Source: Serratia nematodiphila DZ0503SBS1 (GTDB lineage: Bacteria > Pseudomonadota > Gammaproteobacteria > Enterobacterales > Enterobacteriaceae). Taken from it: DNA of 64,000 bases. Every line of letters starts with the position of its first letter. The stretch's first letter is position 1. The notes under the pieces were generated by a model. It saw only the letters and a list, made by a program, of their open reading frames with translations, searched no databases and was not told where the DNA came from. A program made the translations under genes and the position numbers. Shown one piece after another: positions 29,106-37,885 of the stretch. The DNA is taken from NCBI RefSeq assembly GCF_000738675.1, contig NZ_JPUX01000001.1, forward strand, positions 3,906,001 through 3,970,000, read 5' to 3'.

Positions 29106-29161
29106 AGGGCGCCGCAGCGCCCTTCATACCTGTCTGCAAGGGCCGAACCCTCGGCCCTTTT
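29106..29161 (+). terminator. Tandem hairpins after pckA
   Basis: A first hairpin AGGGCGC/GCGCCCT (29106-29123) is followed by AAGGGCCGA/TCGGCCCTT (29138-29159) with a short T-run. The second is the likely intrinsic terminator. Confidence 0.8.
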
Positions 29162-29162
29162 C

Positions 29163-30197
29163 TCACGCCGCCGACGGCACGAAAACGCCGCGAAAACGCA
29201 TGTTGCCAGAGGCAAGCCGCTCATAAGCCTCCGTGGCTTGATCCAGCGTGAAAGTCTCGACCATCGGCTTCACTTTGCCTTTCGCCGCCAGGTTCAGCAC
29301 CTCACTCAGGTAGTGCTGCCCGCCGTGGGTCGATCCGATCACCCGCTGACGCATCATATGGAACGGCACCCCTTCGGAAGAGATCGCGAACGGTTTACTG
29401 AAGTCCAGCCCGCACAGCACCACGCGGCCATCGACCCGCAAGCCGCTCATCGCCTCCTGCGCGGAGTCGAAGTCATTGGTGGTCACCAGCAGAATGTCCG
29501 CGCCGCCGTTCTCCCGCAGCGCCTGGCCGGAGGCGACGATGCGATCGGCGCCCAGTTGCTTCGCCAGCGCGTGCTTGTCCGGCGAATGGGTGATGGCAAC
29601 GGTATCGAAACCGCAGGCTTTCGACAGTTGCAACGCGACGTGCCCCAGCCCGCCAATGCCTAACACCGCCACCGTCTCATGCGGCAGCGGCGCCGCGTCG
29701 CGCAGGCCGCTCCAGGTGGTATACCCCGCACACATCATCGGCGCGGCGTCGATGTAAGACAGCCCGTCCGGCAGCAACACCGTGCCTTCAGCGGCGATGG
29801 CGATATACTCGGCGTGGCCGCCCTGGGCGGCAAAACCGGTGGTGCGCGGCGCCGGGCAGTTCATCGCCGTTTGCCCGGTTAGCGGCCGATTCTCGCGGCA
29901 GTACGGACAGCGGCCGCAGGCCGATTGCACCCAGGTGGTGCCGACGCGATCGCCAATCTGCCGCGTATGCACGCCGGCCCCCACCTCAACCACTTCCCCC
30001 ACCACTTCATGGCCGGGCGTTTGCGGATAAATATCGCCGCCATATCCTTGCGTCGCCCATACGTCGGTATAACACATGCCCGAGGCGTGCACTTTGACCA
30101 GGACCTGCCCCGGTTCCGCCCGGGGCATCGGTACCTGTCTGATTTCCCAGGGCCGATTGGCGCCGGTCATAACCACCGCTTTCATCTTCTTTTCCAT
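29163..30197 (-). CDS. Zinc-dependent alcohol dehydrogenase (AdhP-like)
   Basis: A 344-residue medium-chain dehydrogenase. Catalytic zinc ligands are in GMCYTD and TPGHEVVGEV; the structural zinc site is CGRCPYC with a further cysteine (MNC) downstream; the NAD-binding motif GIGGLGHVA is near residue 180. Substrate is likely a primary alcohol or aldehyde. The start at 30197 is set by GAGGAG 6 bp upstream. A LysR gene lies just upstream on the same strand and may regulate it. Confidence 0.88.
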   Translation of the reverse strand: MEKKMKAVVMTGANRPWEIRQVPMPRAEPGQVLVKVHASGMCYTDVWATQGYGGDIYPQTPGHEVVGEVVEVGAGVHTRQIGDRVGTTWVQSACGRCPYCRENRPLTGQTAMNCPAPRTTGFAAQGGHAEYIAIAAEGTVLLPDGLSYIDAAPMMCAGYTTWSGLRDAAPLPHETVAVLGIGGLGHVALQLSKACGFDTVAITHSPDKHALAKQLGADRIVASGQALRENGGADILLVTTNDFDSAQEAMSGLRVDGRVVLCGLDFSKPFAISSEGVPFHMMRQRVIGSTHGGQHYLSEVLNLAAKGKVKPMVETFTLDQATEAYERLASGNMRFRGVFVPSAA

Positions 30198-30352
30198 CAT
30201 CAACTCCTCGCAGCAGGGTGGCGCCCGGCGGTTGCCCGGCGTCTCCTCATGAGCGTAAGGCAGGCTCCGCGCCGCAACAATGCAGGCGAACCTCACTGTG
30301 GAGATGAAGGCGGCTCACTAATTGGCGTAGCCAAAAGCAGAACGCGAACGCA

Positions 30353-31264
30353 TCAGGACTGCGCCGCGCGCAGATACTCGATCAACGCCTTCAGCGCGCC
30401 CGACACGTGGCGATGGCCGGAGTAGTAGAGGCACAGCCCCGGATAAGCCGGACACCACGCGTCCAGCGCGCGCTCCAGACGCCCGTCGTGCAGCGCTTCC
30501 AGCGCCAAATGCTCAGGAACGAAAGCGATGCCGATACCGTCGATGGCGGCGTCCACCATCAGAGGCTGATCGGTCAGCGTCAGCGAGCCGGTAACGCCGA
30601 TCGACTCGCTCACGCCATCACGTTCGAATTCCCAGCGGTAAATCGTGCCGCTGTCGAAGCGAAAGCGGATGCAGTTATGATGCAGCAAATCCTGCGGCGT
30701 CGCCGGGCGCCCATGGACGGCGAAATAGCCGGGCGCGGCGATGGCGGCGAAACGTACGGGCGGGCTGACGCGCATCGCGATCATGTCCTGCGGTACGGCT
30801 TCCGCCAGCCGAATGCCGGCATCAAACCCCTCGGCGACGATATCGCTCAGCTTGCCGTCGCAAACGATGTCCAGATGGATATGGGGGTACTCGCGCAGGA
30901 AATCGGCCAGCAACGGACGCAATACCAGCCTGACTGCCCCTTCGCTGGCGTTGATGCGTACGGTGCCGCTCGGCGTGGCGCGCCATTCATCCACTTCGTG
31001 CAGCGCCTGCGAAATAGACGACAGCGCCGGGCGCAGCTGCGCCGCCAAACGCTCACCCGCTTCGGTCGGCGCCACGCTGCGCGTGGTGCGGTTGAACAAC
31101 CTCACCCCAAGCCGCTGTTCCAGGTTTTTTATCGAGTGGCTGACCGCCGACGGCGTCACCTCCAGCTCCACCGCCGCCGCGTGAAAGCTGCGATGGGTGG
31201 CGACGGCCAGAAAAACGGTCAAGGCGAACAGATCGCCCTGTTTGAACGGGTAAGCAGCATTCAT
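30353..31264 (-). CDS. LysR-family transcriptional regulator
   Basis: A 303-residue regulator. The N-terminal winged helix-turn-helix (ALTVFLAVATHRSFHAAAVELEVTPSAVSHSIKNLE) is followed by a PBP2-type effector domain (about 95-300). The sequence TTRSVAPTEAGERL is typical of the subgroup often found beside oxidoreductases. MNAAYPFKQGD at 31264 is taken as start, though the ribosome site is poor and 31288 is possible. Target probably the downstream alcohol dehydrogenase; that is inference. Confidence 0.85.
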   Translation of the reverse strand: MNAAYPFKQGDLFALTVFLAVATHRSFHAAAVELEVTPSAVSHSIKNLEQRLGVRLFNRTTRSVAPTEAGERLAAQLRPALSSISQALHEVDEWRATPSGTVRINASEGAVRLVLRPLLADFLREYPHIHLDIVCDGKLSDIVAEGFDAGIRLAEAVPQDMIAMRVSPPVRFAAIAAPGYFAVHGRPATPQDLLHHNCIRFRFDSGTIYRWEFERDGVSESIGVTGSLTLTDQPLMVDAAIDGIGIAFVPEHLALEALHDGRLERALDAWCPAYPGLCLYYSGHRHVSGALKALIEYLRAAQS

Positions 31265-31324
31265 GGGGGCATCGCAAAATAGTGACATAAATTGAACAAT
31301 TAACATGCCACAGATGAATGCGGC

Positions 31325-31990
31325 TCACAATGCGGCGCAATCCGCGTTTTCGCCGCGCAGCAACCCCGGCATCACCAGCGCCACCGCCGCCGCGATGCGT
31401 TCGTCGATCGCGCTGCCTGGCGGCAGCAGCCCCAACGTCATCTGGCGCAGCGGTTCGGCGATGGTCATCGCCAGCAGCAGATCGCTGGTTTGCGCCCAGT
31501 CGCGCGCAAGCAACCAGCCGTATTGCTGCTGGCGCCGCAGCCAATCCGCCACCGTCGCTCGCCCGCGCTGAATGCCGTTGCGCTGGTAGCTGTCCAGCAG
31601 CGCCTCACGCCCCGGGAAATCGCTCTGCAGCAGCCGAAACATGCCCACCGCTTCGGCGCTCAGCACCTGCTGCGCCACCGCCTTCAGTCCCGTTTCCAAC
31701 AGCGGCGCAACCGCCTCCCGCCGCCCGGCATCCTGTGCGAAGGCCGGCTGAAACGCCTCGGTCCAGCCGCTCACCGCCTGCGCCACCAGCTCATCGCGAT
31801 TGGCGGCAAAGCGATACAGGGTTTTTTTAGCTACCCCGGCGCGTTTCGCCACTGCATCCACCGTTGCCGCGGCGTATCCGCCGTCGAGCAGCAGCGCCAG
31901 CGTCGCCTGCGTCAGCGCGGCGCGCAGCGCCGTTTCCGGCGTGGCCGGCCGGCCGCGATCGCGCAGCGGTTCTTCATTCGGGTTCGCCAT
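31325..31990 (-). CDS. TetR-family repressor (PhlH-like context)
   Basis: A 221-residue TetR regulator with the N-terminal helix-turn-helix ATVDAVAKRAGVAKKTLYRF and a C-terminal ligand-binding domain of the TetR_C type. GAGGAACAATT precedes the ATG. It is divergent from a DAPG-hydrolase-like gene, and a perfect 14-bp inverted repeat lies between them. In Pseudomonas, the TetR repressor PhlH controls phlG in just this relation, so this is likely a dedicated repressor of its neighbour. Confidence 0.85.
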   Translation of the reverse strand: MANPNEEPLRDRGRPATPETALRAALTQATLALLLDGGYAAATVDAVAKRAGVAKKTLYRFAANRDELVAQAVSGWTEAFQPAFAQDAGRREAVAPLLETGLKAVAQQVLSAEAVGMFRLLQSDFPGREALLDSYQRNGIQRGRATVADWLRRQQQYGWLLARDWAQTSDLLLAMTIAEPLRQMTLGLLPPGSAIDERIAAAVALVMPGLLRGENADCAAL

Positions 31991-32008
31991 AATTGTTCCT
32001 CACAAGCG

Positions 32009-32037
32009 TTGACAGACTCAGCATAACGACATAGCTT
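32009..32037 (+). promoter_or_regulatory. Promoter of the PhlG-like gene
   Basis: A perfect TTGACA (32009-32014) is followed after 17 bp by TAGCTT (32032-32037), a weak -10. The operator begins at 32036, so repressor would cover the -10 and start point. Confidence 0.4.
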
Positions 32038-32070
32038 TATTTTGGAAACACATTTAGTTTCCAAAATAAA
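32036..32070. promoter_or_regulatory. Probable TetR operator, 14-bp perfect inverted repeat
   Basis: TTTATTTTGGAAAC (32036-32049) and GTTTCCAAAATAAA (32057-32070) are perfect inverted arms with a 7-bp spacer, placed 14 bp before the hydrolase ATG and 46 bp from the divergent tetR ATG. The position suits repression of the hydrolase and autoregulation. Confidence 0.75.
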
Positions 32071-32083
32071 ACAGGAACCCATT

Positions 32084-32782
32084 ATGACACACCCTTCCCT
32101 GCTGGCGCCCTGGGGCGTCAACGATATCAACGAGTTGCTCAGGCCCGAGCCGCTGCGGCTGGAAATGGGGCTGAGCCGCAGCGCCGACGGCCTGCTCACC
32201 GTAGCGGTTCGAACCGATCTGCACGGTTGTAAAGGGCGCATGCTGGACTGGTGGTTCACCTTCTTCGAGAACACCCAGCACATCAACTGGTGGCACCCGC
32301 ACGATCACGTCGAACATCGCGGCTGGGATCGCCACTGGAAAAAAGGGGAAAGCTACGTCGGCGCCAGCATCGAAGCGGTCGAATGGCTGGCGGAGCTGCC
32401 GCCGGTTGCGGCGCGCCTCAAGTTTCACGCCGCCGAGGACTTCTTCGCGCCGCAGCCGCTGCGCCAGGCGCGCGACGCGCAGGCAATCTCCGCCGCCGTT
32501 TGCGCGCGCATCGGCTTCGGCGATCAGGTGGCGTTGGATGACAACGGCGATCCCTGTGACGGCGAGATGCTGCATCTGGTACGTGATACGCCCTATGGGT
32601 GCGTGCTGCGCAGCCGCTTCCTGCTAGGTAAAGCCTGCGCCAACGCCCACGACGAACTGGCGGACGACATCGGGTTTAACCTGATGCGCCACTGCTACAA
32701 CGAGTTCAGCTATCTGGCGCAGTTCCTGCCGTCGCTGTACTACGCCGAAAATGGCCGTGAGCCAGCGCCGTTGCTCTGGTGA
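32084..32782 (+). CDS. DAPG hydrolase PhlG-like protein
   Basis: A 232-residue protein with the signature of the PhlG (2,4-diacetylphloroglucinol hydrolase) family: MLDWWFTFFENTQHINWWHPHDHVEHRGWDRHW with the His and Asp/His residues expected to bind zinc, and a later Glu/His-containing segment (DDIGFNLMRHCYNEFSYLAQFLP). PhlG cleaves a carbon-carbon bond of acylphloroglucinol antibiotics. It is somewhat shorter than Pseudomonas PhlG, and no DAPG biosynthesis genes are present, so the natural substrate is open: detoxification of a competitor's polyketide is one possibility. AGGAACCCATT precedes the ATG. Confidence 0.72.
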   Translation: MTHPSLLAPWGVNDINELLRPEPLRLEMGLSRSADGLLTVAVRTDLHGCKGRMLDWWFTFFENTQHINWWHPHDHVEHRGWDRHWKKGESYVGASIEAVEWLAELPPVAARLKFHAAEDFFAPQPLRQARDAQAISAAVCARIGFGDQVALDDNGDPCDGEMLHLVRDTPYGCVLRSRFLLGKACANAHDELADDIGFNLMRHCYNEFSYLAQFLPSLYYAENGREPAPLLW

Positions 32783-32875
32783 ATCGCGCCTCACAGTTCC
32801 CGCTGAAATCAATTGATTGTTTTGTCGTATAAATTTAGAACAGATGAACAATAATTCAAAAGTATGGGAACGGGG

Positions 32876-34180
32876 ATGAATCAACAGACTCTCGACGCGC
32901 GCCGCTCGCGTCAGGCGTTGCTGGCCGGATCGGTCGGCAACTTTATCGAATGGTATGAGTTCGGGGTATACGGTTTTCTGGCCACCGTCATCGCCGCCAA
33001 TTTTTTCACCCTGCAGGGTGAAAATGAAATCACCAGCCTGATCCTCACCTACGCCGCCTTTGCGCTGGCGTTTTTCTGCCGACCGATCGGCGCGGTGATC
33101 TTCGGCCGCATCGGCGATCGCATCGGCCGCCGGCCGACGCTGATTGCGGTTCTGCTGCTGATGACGCTGGCCACCGCGCTGATCGGCGTCATGCCGACCT
33201 ACGCCTCGATCGGCGTCGCCGCCCCGCTGCTGCTGACGCTGCTGCGCATGTTTCAGGGGTTGTTCGCCGGCGGCGAATTCGGCGGCGCGGTATCACTGAT
33301 GACCGAGTTTGCTCCCAAGGGCAAGCGCGGGCTGTTCGGCGCCTGGCAATCGCTGACCGTCGCGCTCGGCCTGCTGGCCGGGGCCGGACTGGTGGCGCTG
33401 CTGGCCGCGCTGCTCAGCGCACAGCAGTTGCATGACTGGGGCTGGCGTATTCCCTTCCTGCTGGCGCTGCCGATGGGCGCCGTGGCGCTGTGGCTGCGGC
33501 TCAAGCTCGAGGAAACGCCCACGTTCACCCAGGCGCAGCAACGTGCGGAACACGCCGCCCCACCGCCGGAAGCGAAGCTGGGCGGCGTGGTGAAAACCAT
33601 TCTGATCGGCATCGGCCGCATGATGGGTTGGTCGGCCGCCGGTTATACCTTCCTGGTGGTGATGCCTTCCTATTTGCAAACCTCGCTGCACGCCACCTTC
33701 CAACAGGCGCTGGTGGCGACGGTGCTGGCCAACGTCGGTTTCGCCCTGACCATTCTGCCGGCGGGCATCATCAGCGACAGGCTGGGACGAAAAACGGTGA
33801 TGCTGACGGCGGTGACGGCGGTGATCCTGTTCACCTTTCCGCTGTTGCACCTGTTGCAGGATGCGCAAAGTTCACTGTGGGTCAAAGGGCTGGCGGTGAT
33901 GATCGCCGGCGCCGTGGTCGGCCTGCTGGCCGGTCCCGGCCCGGCGATGCTGGCGGAGATGTTCCCGACCCGGGTGCGCTATACCGGTTTGGGGCTGGCT
34001 TACTCACTTTCCAATGCGGTGTTTTCCGGCTCTGCCGGATTGATTATCACCGGCCTCATCAAACAGACCGGCAATATCGATATTCCCGCCTACTACGTGG
34101 TCGCCACGTCGGTGGTCAGCCTGTTTGCGCTGATGACGCTGCGCCGTGACGATCACCTGCGTTCGCTGAGCGAACGTTAA
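32876..34180 (+). CDS. MHS-family MFS transporter
   Basis: A 434-residue twelve-helix transporter of the metabolite:H+ symporter family (ShiA/ProP-like). Family features: GNFIEWYEFGVYGFLA in helix 1, FCRPIGAVIFGRIGDRIGRRPTL at the 2/3 loop, LRMFQGLFAGGEFGGA in helix 4 and SDRLGRKT in the second half. ATG at 32876 has GGAACGGGG before it; ATG at 32864 is in frame but without a good site. It follows the PhlG-like gene by 93 bp and could carry an aromatic or dicarboxylic acid; substrate unknown. Confidence 0.85.
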   Translation: MNQQTLDARRSRQALLAGSVGNFIEWYEFGVYGFLATVIAANFFTLQGENEITSLILTYAAFALAFFCRPIGAVIFGRIGDRIGRRPTLIAVLLLMTLATALIGVMPTYASIGVAAPLLLTLLRMFQGLFAGGEFGGAVSLMTEFAPKGKRGLFGAWQSLTVALGLLAGAGLVALLAALLSAQQLHDWGWRIPFLLALPMGAVALWLRLKLEETPTFTQAQQRAEHAAPPPEAKLGGVVKTILIGIGRMMGWSAAGYTFLVVMPSYLQTSLHATFQQALVATVLANVGFALTILPAGIISDRLGRKTVMLTAVTAVILFTFPLLHLLQDAQSSLWVKGLAVMIAGAVVGLLAGPGPAMLAEMFPTRVRYTGLGLAYSLSNAVFSGSAGLIITGLIKQTGNIDIPAYYVVATSVVSLFALMTLRRDDHLRSLSER

Positions 34181-34185
34181 TCTCG

Positions 34186-35415
34186 CTACAGGGGGCGACG
34201 CCGCCCCCTCAGCGCGGCGCGGCGTTCGGCGCTGAAGCCGCGCTTTGCACTGCCCCAGGCAATGCTCCACCCCACCAGCAACAGGGAAAAAACCATCCAG
34301 GGGATGGCGTTAGCGCCGACGTTTGCCAGCAGAATTCCGCCCAACGCGCCGCTGACGGCAAAAGCCAGATTAAAGAAAGTGACCAGCAGCGACTGGGCGA
34401 GATCGGCATGCTCACCCGCGGCATCCGCCAGTGATGTCTGCAACAGCGTCGGCGCACCGCCGAAACTCAATCCCCATGCCACCATGCCAACGTAAACCGC
34501 CCCGGCGGGCAAACCGTCCACGCCAAACGCCAGCGCCACCAACGCGAAGGCCGCCAGGCTGAACAGCACCAGCGCACGCAGCCAGCGATCCACCCATAAG
34601 CCGGTCAGCGCAATGCCCGCAACGGCGGCGATGCCGAACGCCAACAGCGCCAAATCCACCCTGGCCGCCAGGCCGCGCGCGGCAAGATAGGGCGCAAGAT
34701 AGGTATACAGCGTGTAATGAGCCAGGATCCAACACGCCAATACGGCAAGGATAGGCCGCACGCCGGGAAGACAGAAAACCTCACGCAAATGCGCATTGCC
34801 TGGCGTTCGGCGACCGTAAAATTCGGGCAGCGTCAGCCGGATCCACACTAGCAGCAACGCGCTCAAGCTCGCCAGCACGGCAAAAATCCAGCGCCAATCC
34901 AACAGTTCGCCAAGCCAGGCGCTCATCGGTACGCCCAACGCCAACGCCAGCGGGATCCCCAGCATGGCGATCGCCATCGCCCGCCCTTGCAATGAGACGA
35001 TGGCCAGACGGCGCGCGTAACCCGCGAGCAGACTCCACGTCACCCCGGTAGCGATGCCGACCAAAAAGCGCGCCCCCAGCGTCACGCCAAAACAGGGTGA
35101 CAACGCCGTCACCGCGTTGCAGATCAAAAAGATGCCGATCGCCAACAGCAGCAGTCGGCGACGCGGCCACCCGCCCAGCGCCAACGTCAGCGGGATCGCC
35201 GCCGCCCCGGCGCCCAGCGCGCACAACGTCACCATTTGCCCCGCCCACGCCTCGCTGATGCTCATGCCTCGGGCTATCTGCGGCAGCATGCCGGCCGGCA
35301 CAGTCTCATTAGCGGTCGCGATGAAGCTGCTCATCGTCAGCGCCAGCAATGCTTTCAGCGGCGGCAGCGCGCCATGCGCATTATCGCTATCGGTGGAAAC
35401 AGAGTGAACATTCAT
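34186..35415 (-). CDS. MFS transporter, DHA1 drug-efflux type
   Basis: A 409-residue MFS protein with about twelve membrane segments, resembling the AraJ/YdhP-type drug-H+ antiporters (MLPQIARGMSISEAWAGQMVTLCALGAGAAAIP, then ARFLVGIATGVTWSLLAGYARRL). The GGGAG site 8 bp upstream supports the ATG at 35415. It is divergent from a LysR gene, the usual arrangement for an efflux pump and its activator. Substrate unknown. Its 3' end nearly abuts the convergent MHS transporter. Confidence 0.82.
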   Translation of the reverse strand: MNVHSVSTDSDNAHGALPPLKALLALTMSSFIATANETVPAGMLPQIARGMSISEAWAGQMVTLCALGAGAAAIPLTLALGGWPRRRLLLLAIGIFLICNAVTALSPCFGVTLGARFLVGIATGVTWSLLAGYARRLAIVSLQGRAMAIAMLGIPLALALGVPMSAWLGELLDWRWIFAVLASLSALLLVWIRLTLPEFYGRRTPGNAHLREVFCLPGVRPILAVLACWILAHYTLYTYLAPYLAARGLAARVDLALLAFGIAAVAGIALTGLWVDRWLRALVLFSLAAFALVALAFGVDGLPAGAVYVGMVAWGLSFGGAPTLLQTSLADAAGEHADLAQSLLVTFFNLAFAVSGALGGILLANVGANAIPWMVFSLLLVGWSIAWGSAKRGFSAERRAALRGRRRPL

Positions 35416-35490
35416 TACCAACAACTCCCATGGTCAATTGCAGAGTCATCAGCGTCTCACCTTGCATACGGATTGATAATTAGCCTACCA

Positions 35491-35507
35491 TTTGAATTAT
35501 TTTCAAA
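35491..35507. promoter_or_regulatory. Candidate LysR-type binding site
   Basis: TTTGAA-TTATT-TTCAAA is an inverted repeat in the 107-bp divergent region between the efflux gene and the LysR gene, 16 bp before the LysR start. It contains a T-N11-A core of LysR sites. Confidence 0.4.
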
Positions 35508-35522
35508 TCCAGATTGATAAAA

Positions 35523-36464
35523 ATGGCAACGGACAGACTGGGCGACATGCGTTTATTTGCCGAAGCGGCGGCATCGGGCAGCCTTTCTGCCGCCGGCCGC
35601 AAACTCGGCCTTTCCCCCGCCGCCGCCAGCGCGCGGTTGTTCAAGCTGGAAGCGGCGCTGCACAGTAAACTCTTCGATCGCACCACTCGCCGCCTGCGTC
35701 TCACTGAAGAAGGGCGCATTTATCTGCAACACTGCACCCTCGCGTTGCAGGCGATTGCCGACGGCGAGGCGGCTCTGCAGGCCAGCCAAAGCGGCGTGTG
35801 CGGTAAACTTCGCCTCTCGGCCTCCGCCGATTTCGGGCGCAACCTTCTCAATCAGTGGATTGAAGAATTTTGCGCCGAACACCCCCGGCTGCAGATCGCG
35901 CTGACACTGTCGGACTCCCTATCCAACCTGCTGCAGGACGATCTGGATATCGCCATTCGTTTCGGCGCGCCGCGCGAAGAAACGCTCATCGCGCGGCGCC
36001 TGGCCGCCAGCCGACGCGTGCTGTGCGCCTCTCCGGCGTATCTGGCGCAATATGGCGAGCCGCGCACGCCGGCCGATCTCACCGGCCATCGTTTTATCGT
36101 ACTGGTGACCGCAGCCGGCCCGCTGAATACGTTCCATTTCTCCCTGGACGGCCAGGCCTGGAGCCACACGGTGCCGCTGGAGAGCGCCTGGGAGACCAAT
36201 GACGGCGCGCTGGCGCGCCAGTGGGCTTTAGCGGGGCACGGCATCGCGCGTAAAACCATCTGGGATGCGGCGGACGATATCCGCCGCGGGCGTCTGAAAG
36301 TCATTCTTCCCGACTTCACCCCGCATGAAGCCGGGATCTACGCCGTGTTTCGCCGCTCGCCCTATCAGCCGCCGCGCGTGCGCCTGCTGTTGGATTTCTT
36401 GATCGCCCGCTTTGCGGCCGCCAGCCAATCGCCGCCGTTTCATGTCCCCCCGCAGGATGAGTAA
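35523..36464 (+). CDS. LysR-family transcriptional regulator
   Basis: A 313-residue regulator with helix-turn-helix MRLFAEAAASGSLSAAGRKLGLSPAAASARLFKLE and an effector domain of the CrgA-like subgroup (DLDIAIRFGAPREETLIARRL). ATG at 35523 (MATDRLGDM). Divergent from the MFS efflux gene and so probably its regulator. Not part of the sucrose locus that follows, which has its own control region. Confidence 0.87.
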   Translation: MATDRLGDMRLFAEAAASGSLSAAGRKLGLSPAAASARLFKLEAALHSKLFDRTTRRLRLTEEGRIYLQHCTLALQAIADGEAALQASQSGVCGKLRLSASADFGRNLLNQWIEEFCAEHPRLQIALTLSDSLSNLLQDDLDIAIRFGAPREETLIARRLAASRRVLCASPAYLAQYGEPRTPADLTGHRFIVLVTAAGPLNTFHFSLDGQAWSHTVPLESAWETNDGALARQWALAGHGIARKTIWDAADDIRRGRLKVILPDFTPHEAGIYAVFRRSPYQPPRVRLLLDFLIARFAAASQSPPFHVPPQDE

Positions 36465-36489
36465 CCACGCTCGTTAATCCGCGTCTCTG

Positions 36490-36505
36490 CGTGAGAAACA
36501 TCACA
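36490..36505 (+). promoter_or_regulatory. CRP-like site upstream of cscB
   Basis: CGTGA-GAAACA-TCACA matches TGTGA-N6-TCACA with one mismatch. It lies about 120 bp before cscB and just upstream of the first LacI-type operator. Confidence 0.6.
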
Positions 36506-36515
36506 AATCAATGAT

Positions 36516-36527
36516 GTTAACGTTAAC
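36516..36527. promoter_or_regulatory. LacI-type operator 1 for CscR
   Basis: GTTAACGTTAAC, a perfect palindrome with the central CG typical of LacI/GalR operators. An identical copy lies 64 bp downstream. Confidence 0.7.
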
Positions 36528-36530
36528 TTT

Positions 36531-36546
36531 TGTGATTAACATCGCA
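36531..36546 (+). promoter_or_regulatory. Second CRP-like site upstream of cscB
   Basis: TGTGA-TTAACA-TCGCA, one mismatch from the CRP consensus arms, located between the two operators. Confidence 0.45.
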
Positions 36547-36579
36547 TGTGTGATATCGGACAGCTTCATCCCTTCGCGA

Positions 36580-36591
36580 GTTAACGTTAAC
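36580..36591. promoter_or_regulatory. LacI-type operator 2 for CscR
   Basis: GTTAACGTTAAC again, 35 bp before the cscB ATG. The centre-to-centre distance of 64 bp to operator 1 is about six helical turns, so looping by a tetrameric or paired repressor is possible. Confidence 0.7.
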
Positions 36592-36625
36592 AATAAAGCT
36601 TATTTCACTCACCGGGACCTTATCC

Positions 36626-37885
36626 ATGAACCGCGAAACGAAAAAATATTACGTGCTGCTCAGCAGCCTGCTGTTCTTCTTTTTCTTCACCTGGTCTTCC
36701 AGCTTTTCACTGATCTCACTCTGGCTGAATCAGAAGATCGGCCTGAAAGGCGCCGAGACCGGCCTGATCTTCTCCGCTATCTCGCTGGTGGCGCTGTGCG
36801 CACAGCCGCTGTACGGCTTTATTCAGGACAAACTTGGGCTGCGCAAGCACCTGCTGCAGTTTCTCGGCGTGATGCTGCTGCTGACCGGCCCGTTCTTTAT
36901 CTACGTTTACGCCCCGCTGCTGGCGAGCAGCCTGCCGCTGGGTGCGTTGGTCGGCGGGCTGTTCATCGGTGCCACTTTCTTCGCCGGCATCGGCGCGCTG
37001 GAATCTTATACCGAGCGCGTCAGCCGCATCAGCGGTTTCGAATTCGGCCGCGCCCGCATGTGGGGCTCGCTCGGCTGGGCCAGCGCCACCTTTCTGGCCG
37101 GTTTTATCTTCAATATCGATCCGAACATCAATTTCTGGCTGGCCTCCGCCGCCGCCGTGGTGTTTCTGTTGCTGCTCAGCCAGGTGCGCGAGCTGAAGCC
37201 GAACGCCATGGCCGGCCTGGCGTTCGGCAAACCGGAGAACCTGCGGCTGCAGGACGCGCTGGCGCTGCTGCGCATGCCGGGCTTCTGGGCGTTGGTGGTG
37301 TTTGTGCTCGGCATCAGCGTATACAACGTTTTCGATCAACAATTTTCGGTCTACTTCGCCTCACAGTTCGCGTCACGCGAACAGGGCAACGAGATGTACG
37401 GTTTTCTCAACTCGCTGCAGGTCTTCCTCGAAGCCGGCGGTATGTTTCTGGCTCCGCTGCTGGTGAACCGCATCGGCGCCAAGCAGGGGCTGTTGCTGGC
37501 GGGCAGCGTGATGGCGCTGCGCATGTTCGGCTCCGGCTTGGTCAGCGGCGCCTTGATGATCTCCGCCATGAAACTGCTGCACGCCGTAGAGTTGCCGATC
37601 CTGCTGATCGCTATCTTCAAATACATCGCCAGCCGCTTCGACAGCCGCCTCTCCTCCACGCTGTACCTGGTGGGCTTTCAGTTTATCACCCAGGTGATGG
37701 CCAGCTTCCTGTCGCCGCTGGCGGGCTACGGTTATGACCGCATCGGCTTTGCCGACACCTATCTGCTGATGGGCTGTGCGGTCGCCGCCACGACGCTTGT
37801 TTCCTGTTTCCTGCTGCGCGGCGAACGTTCCGCCACGGCAGCGCCCTTTCCATCCGCCATTAAATCAAGTGAGTCTGTCCAATGA
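36626..37885 (+). CDS. cscB: Sucrose:H+ permease, LacY/CscB family
   Basis: A 419-residue oligosaccharide:H+ symporter. It follows CscB closely in layout: aromatic-rich helix 1 (LLFFFFFTWSSSFSLISLW), YGFIQDKLGLRKHL at the 2/3 loop, YNVFDQQFSVYF and YGFLNSLQVFLEAGGMF in helices 7-8, and MKLLHAVELPILLIAIFKYI with the charged residues of the proton path. It forms an operon with cscA (4-bp overlap). Repression by CscR and activation by CRP are predicted from the upstream sites. No PTS EIIscr is present here. Confidence 0.9.
   Translation: MNRETKKYYVLLSSLLFFFFFTWSSSFSLISLWLNQKIGLKGAETGLIFSAISLVALCAQPLYGFIQDKLGLRKHLLQFLGVMLLLTGPFFIYVYAPLLASSLPLGALVGGLFIGATFFAGIGALESYTERVSRISGFEFGRARMWGSLGWASATFLAGFIFNIDPNINFWLASAAAVVFLLLLSQVRELKPNAMAGLAFGKPENLRLQDALALLRMPGFWALVVFVLGISVYNVFDQQFSVYFASQFASREQGNEMYGFLNSLQVFLEAGGMFLAPLLVNRIGAKQGLLLAGSVMALRMFGSGLVSGALMISAMKLLHAVELPILLIAIFKYIASRFDSRLSSTLYLVGFQFITQVMASFLSPLAGYGYDRIGFADTYLLMGCAVAATTLVSCFLLRGERSATAAPFPSAIKSSESVQ

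Noticed and set aside
36511..37737. 408-codon frame overlapping cscB
   Set aside because: Different frame of cscB, Arg/Ala-rich, no known family; starts within the sucrose control region.
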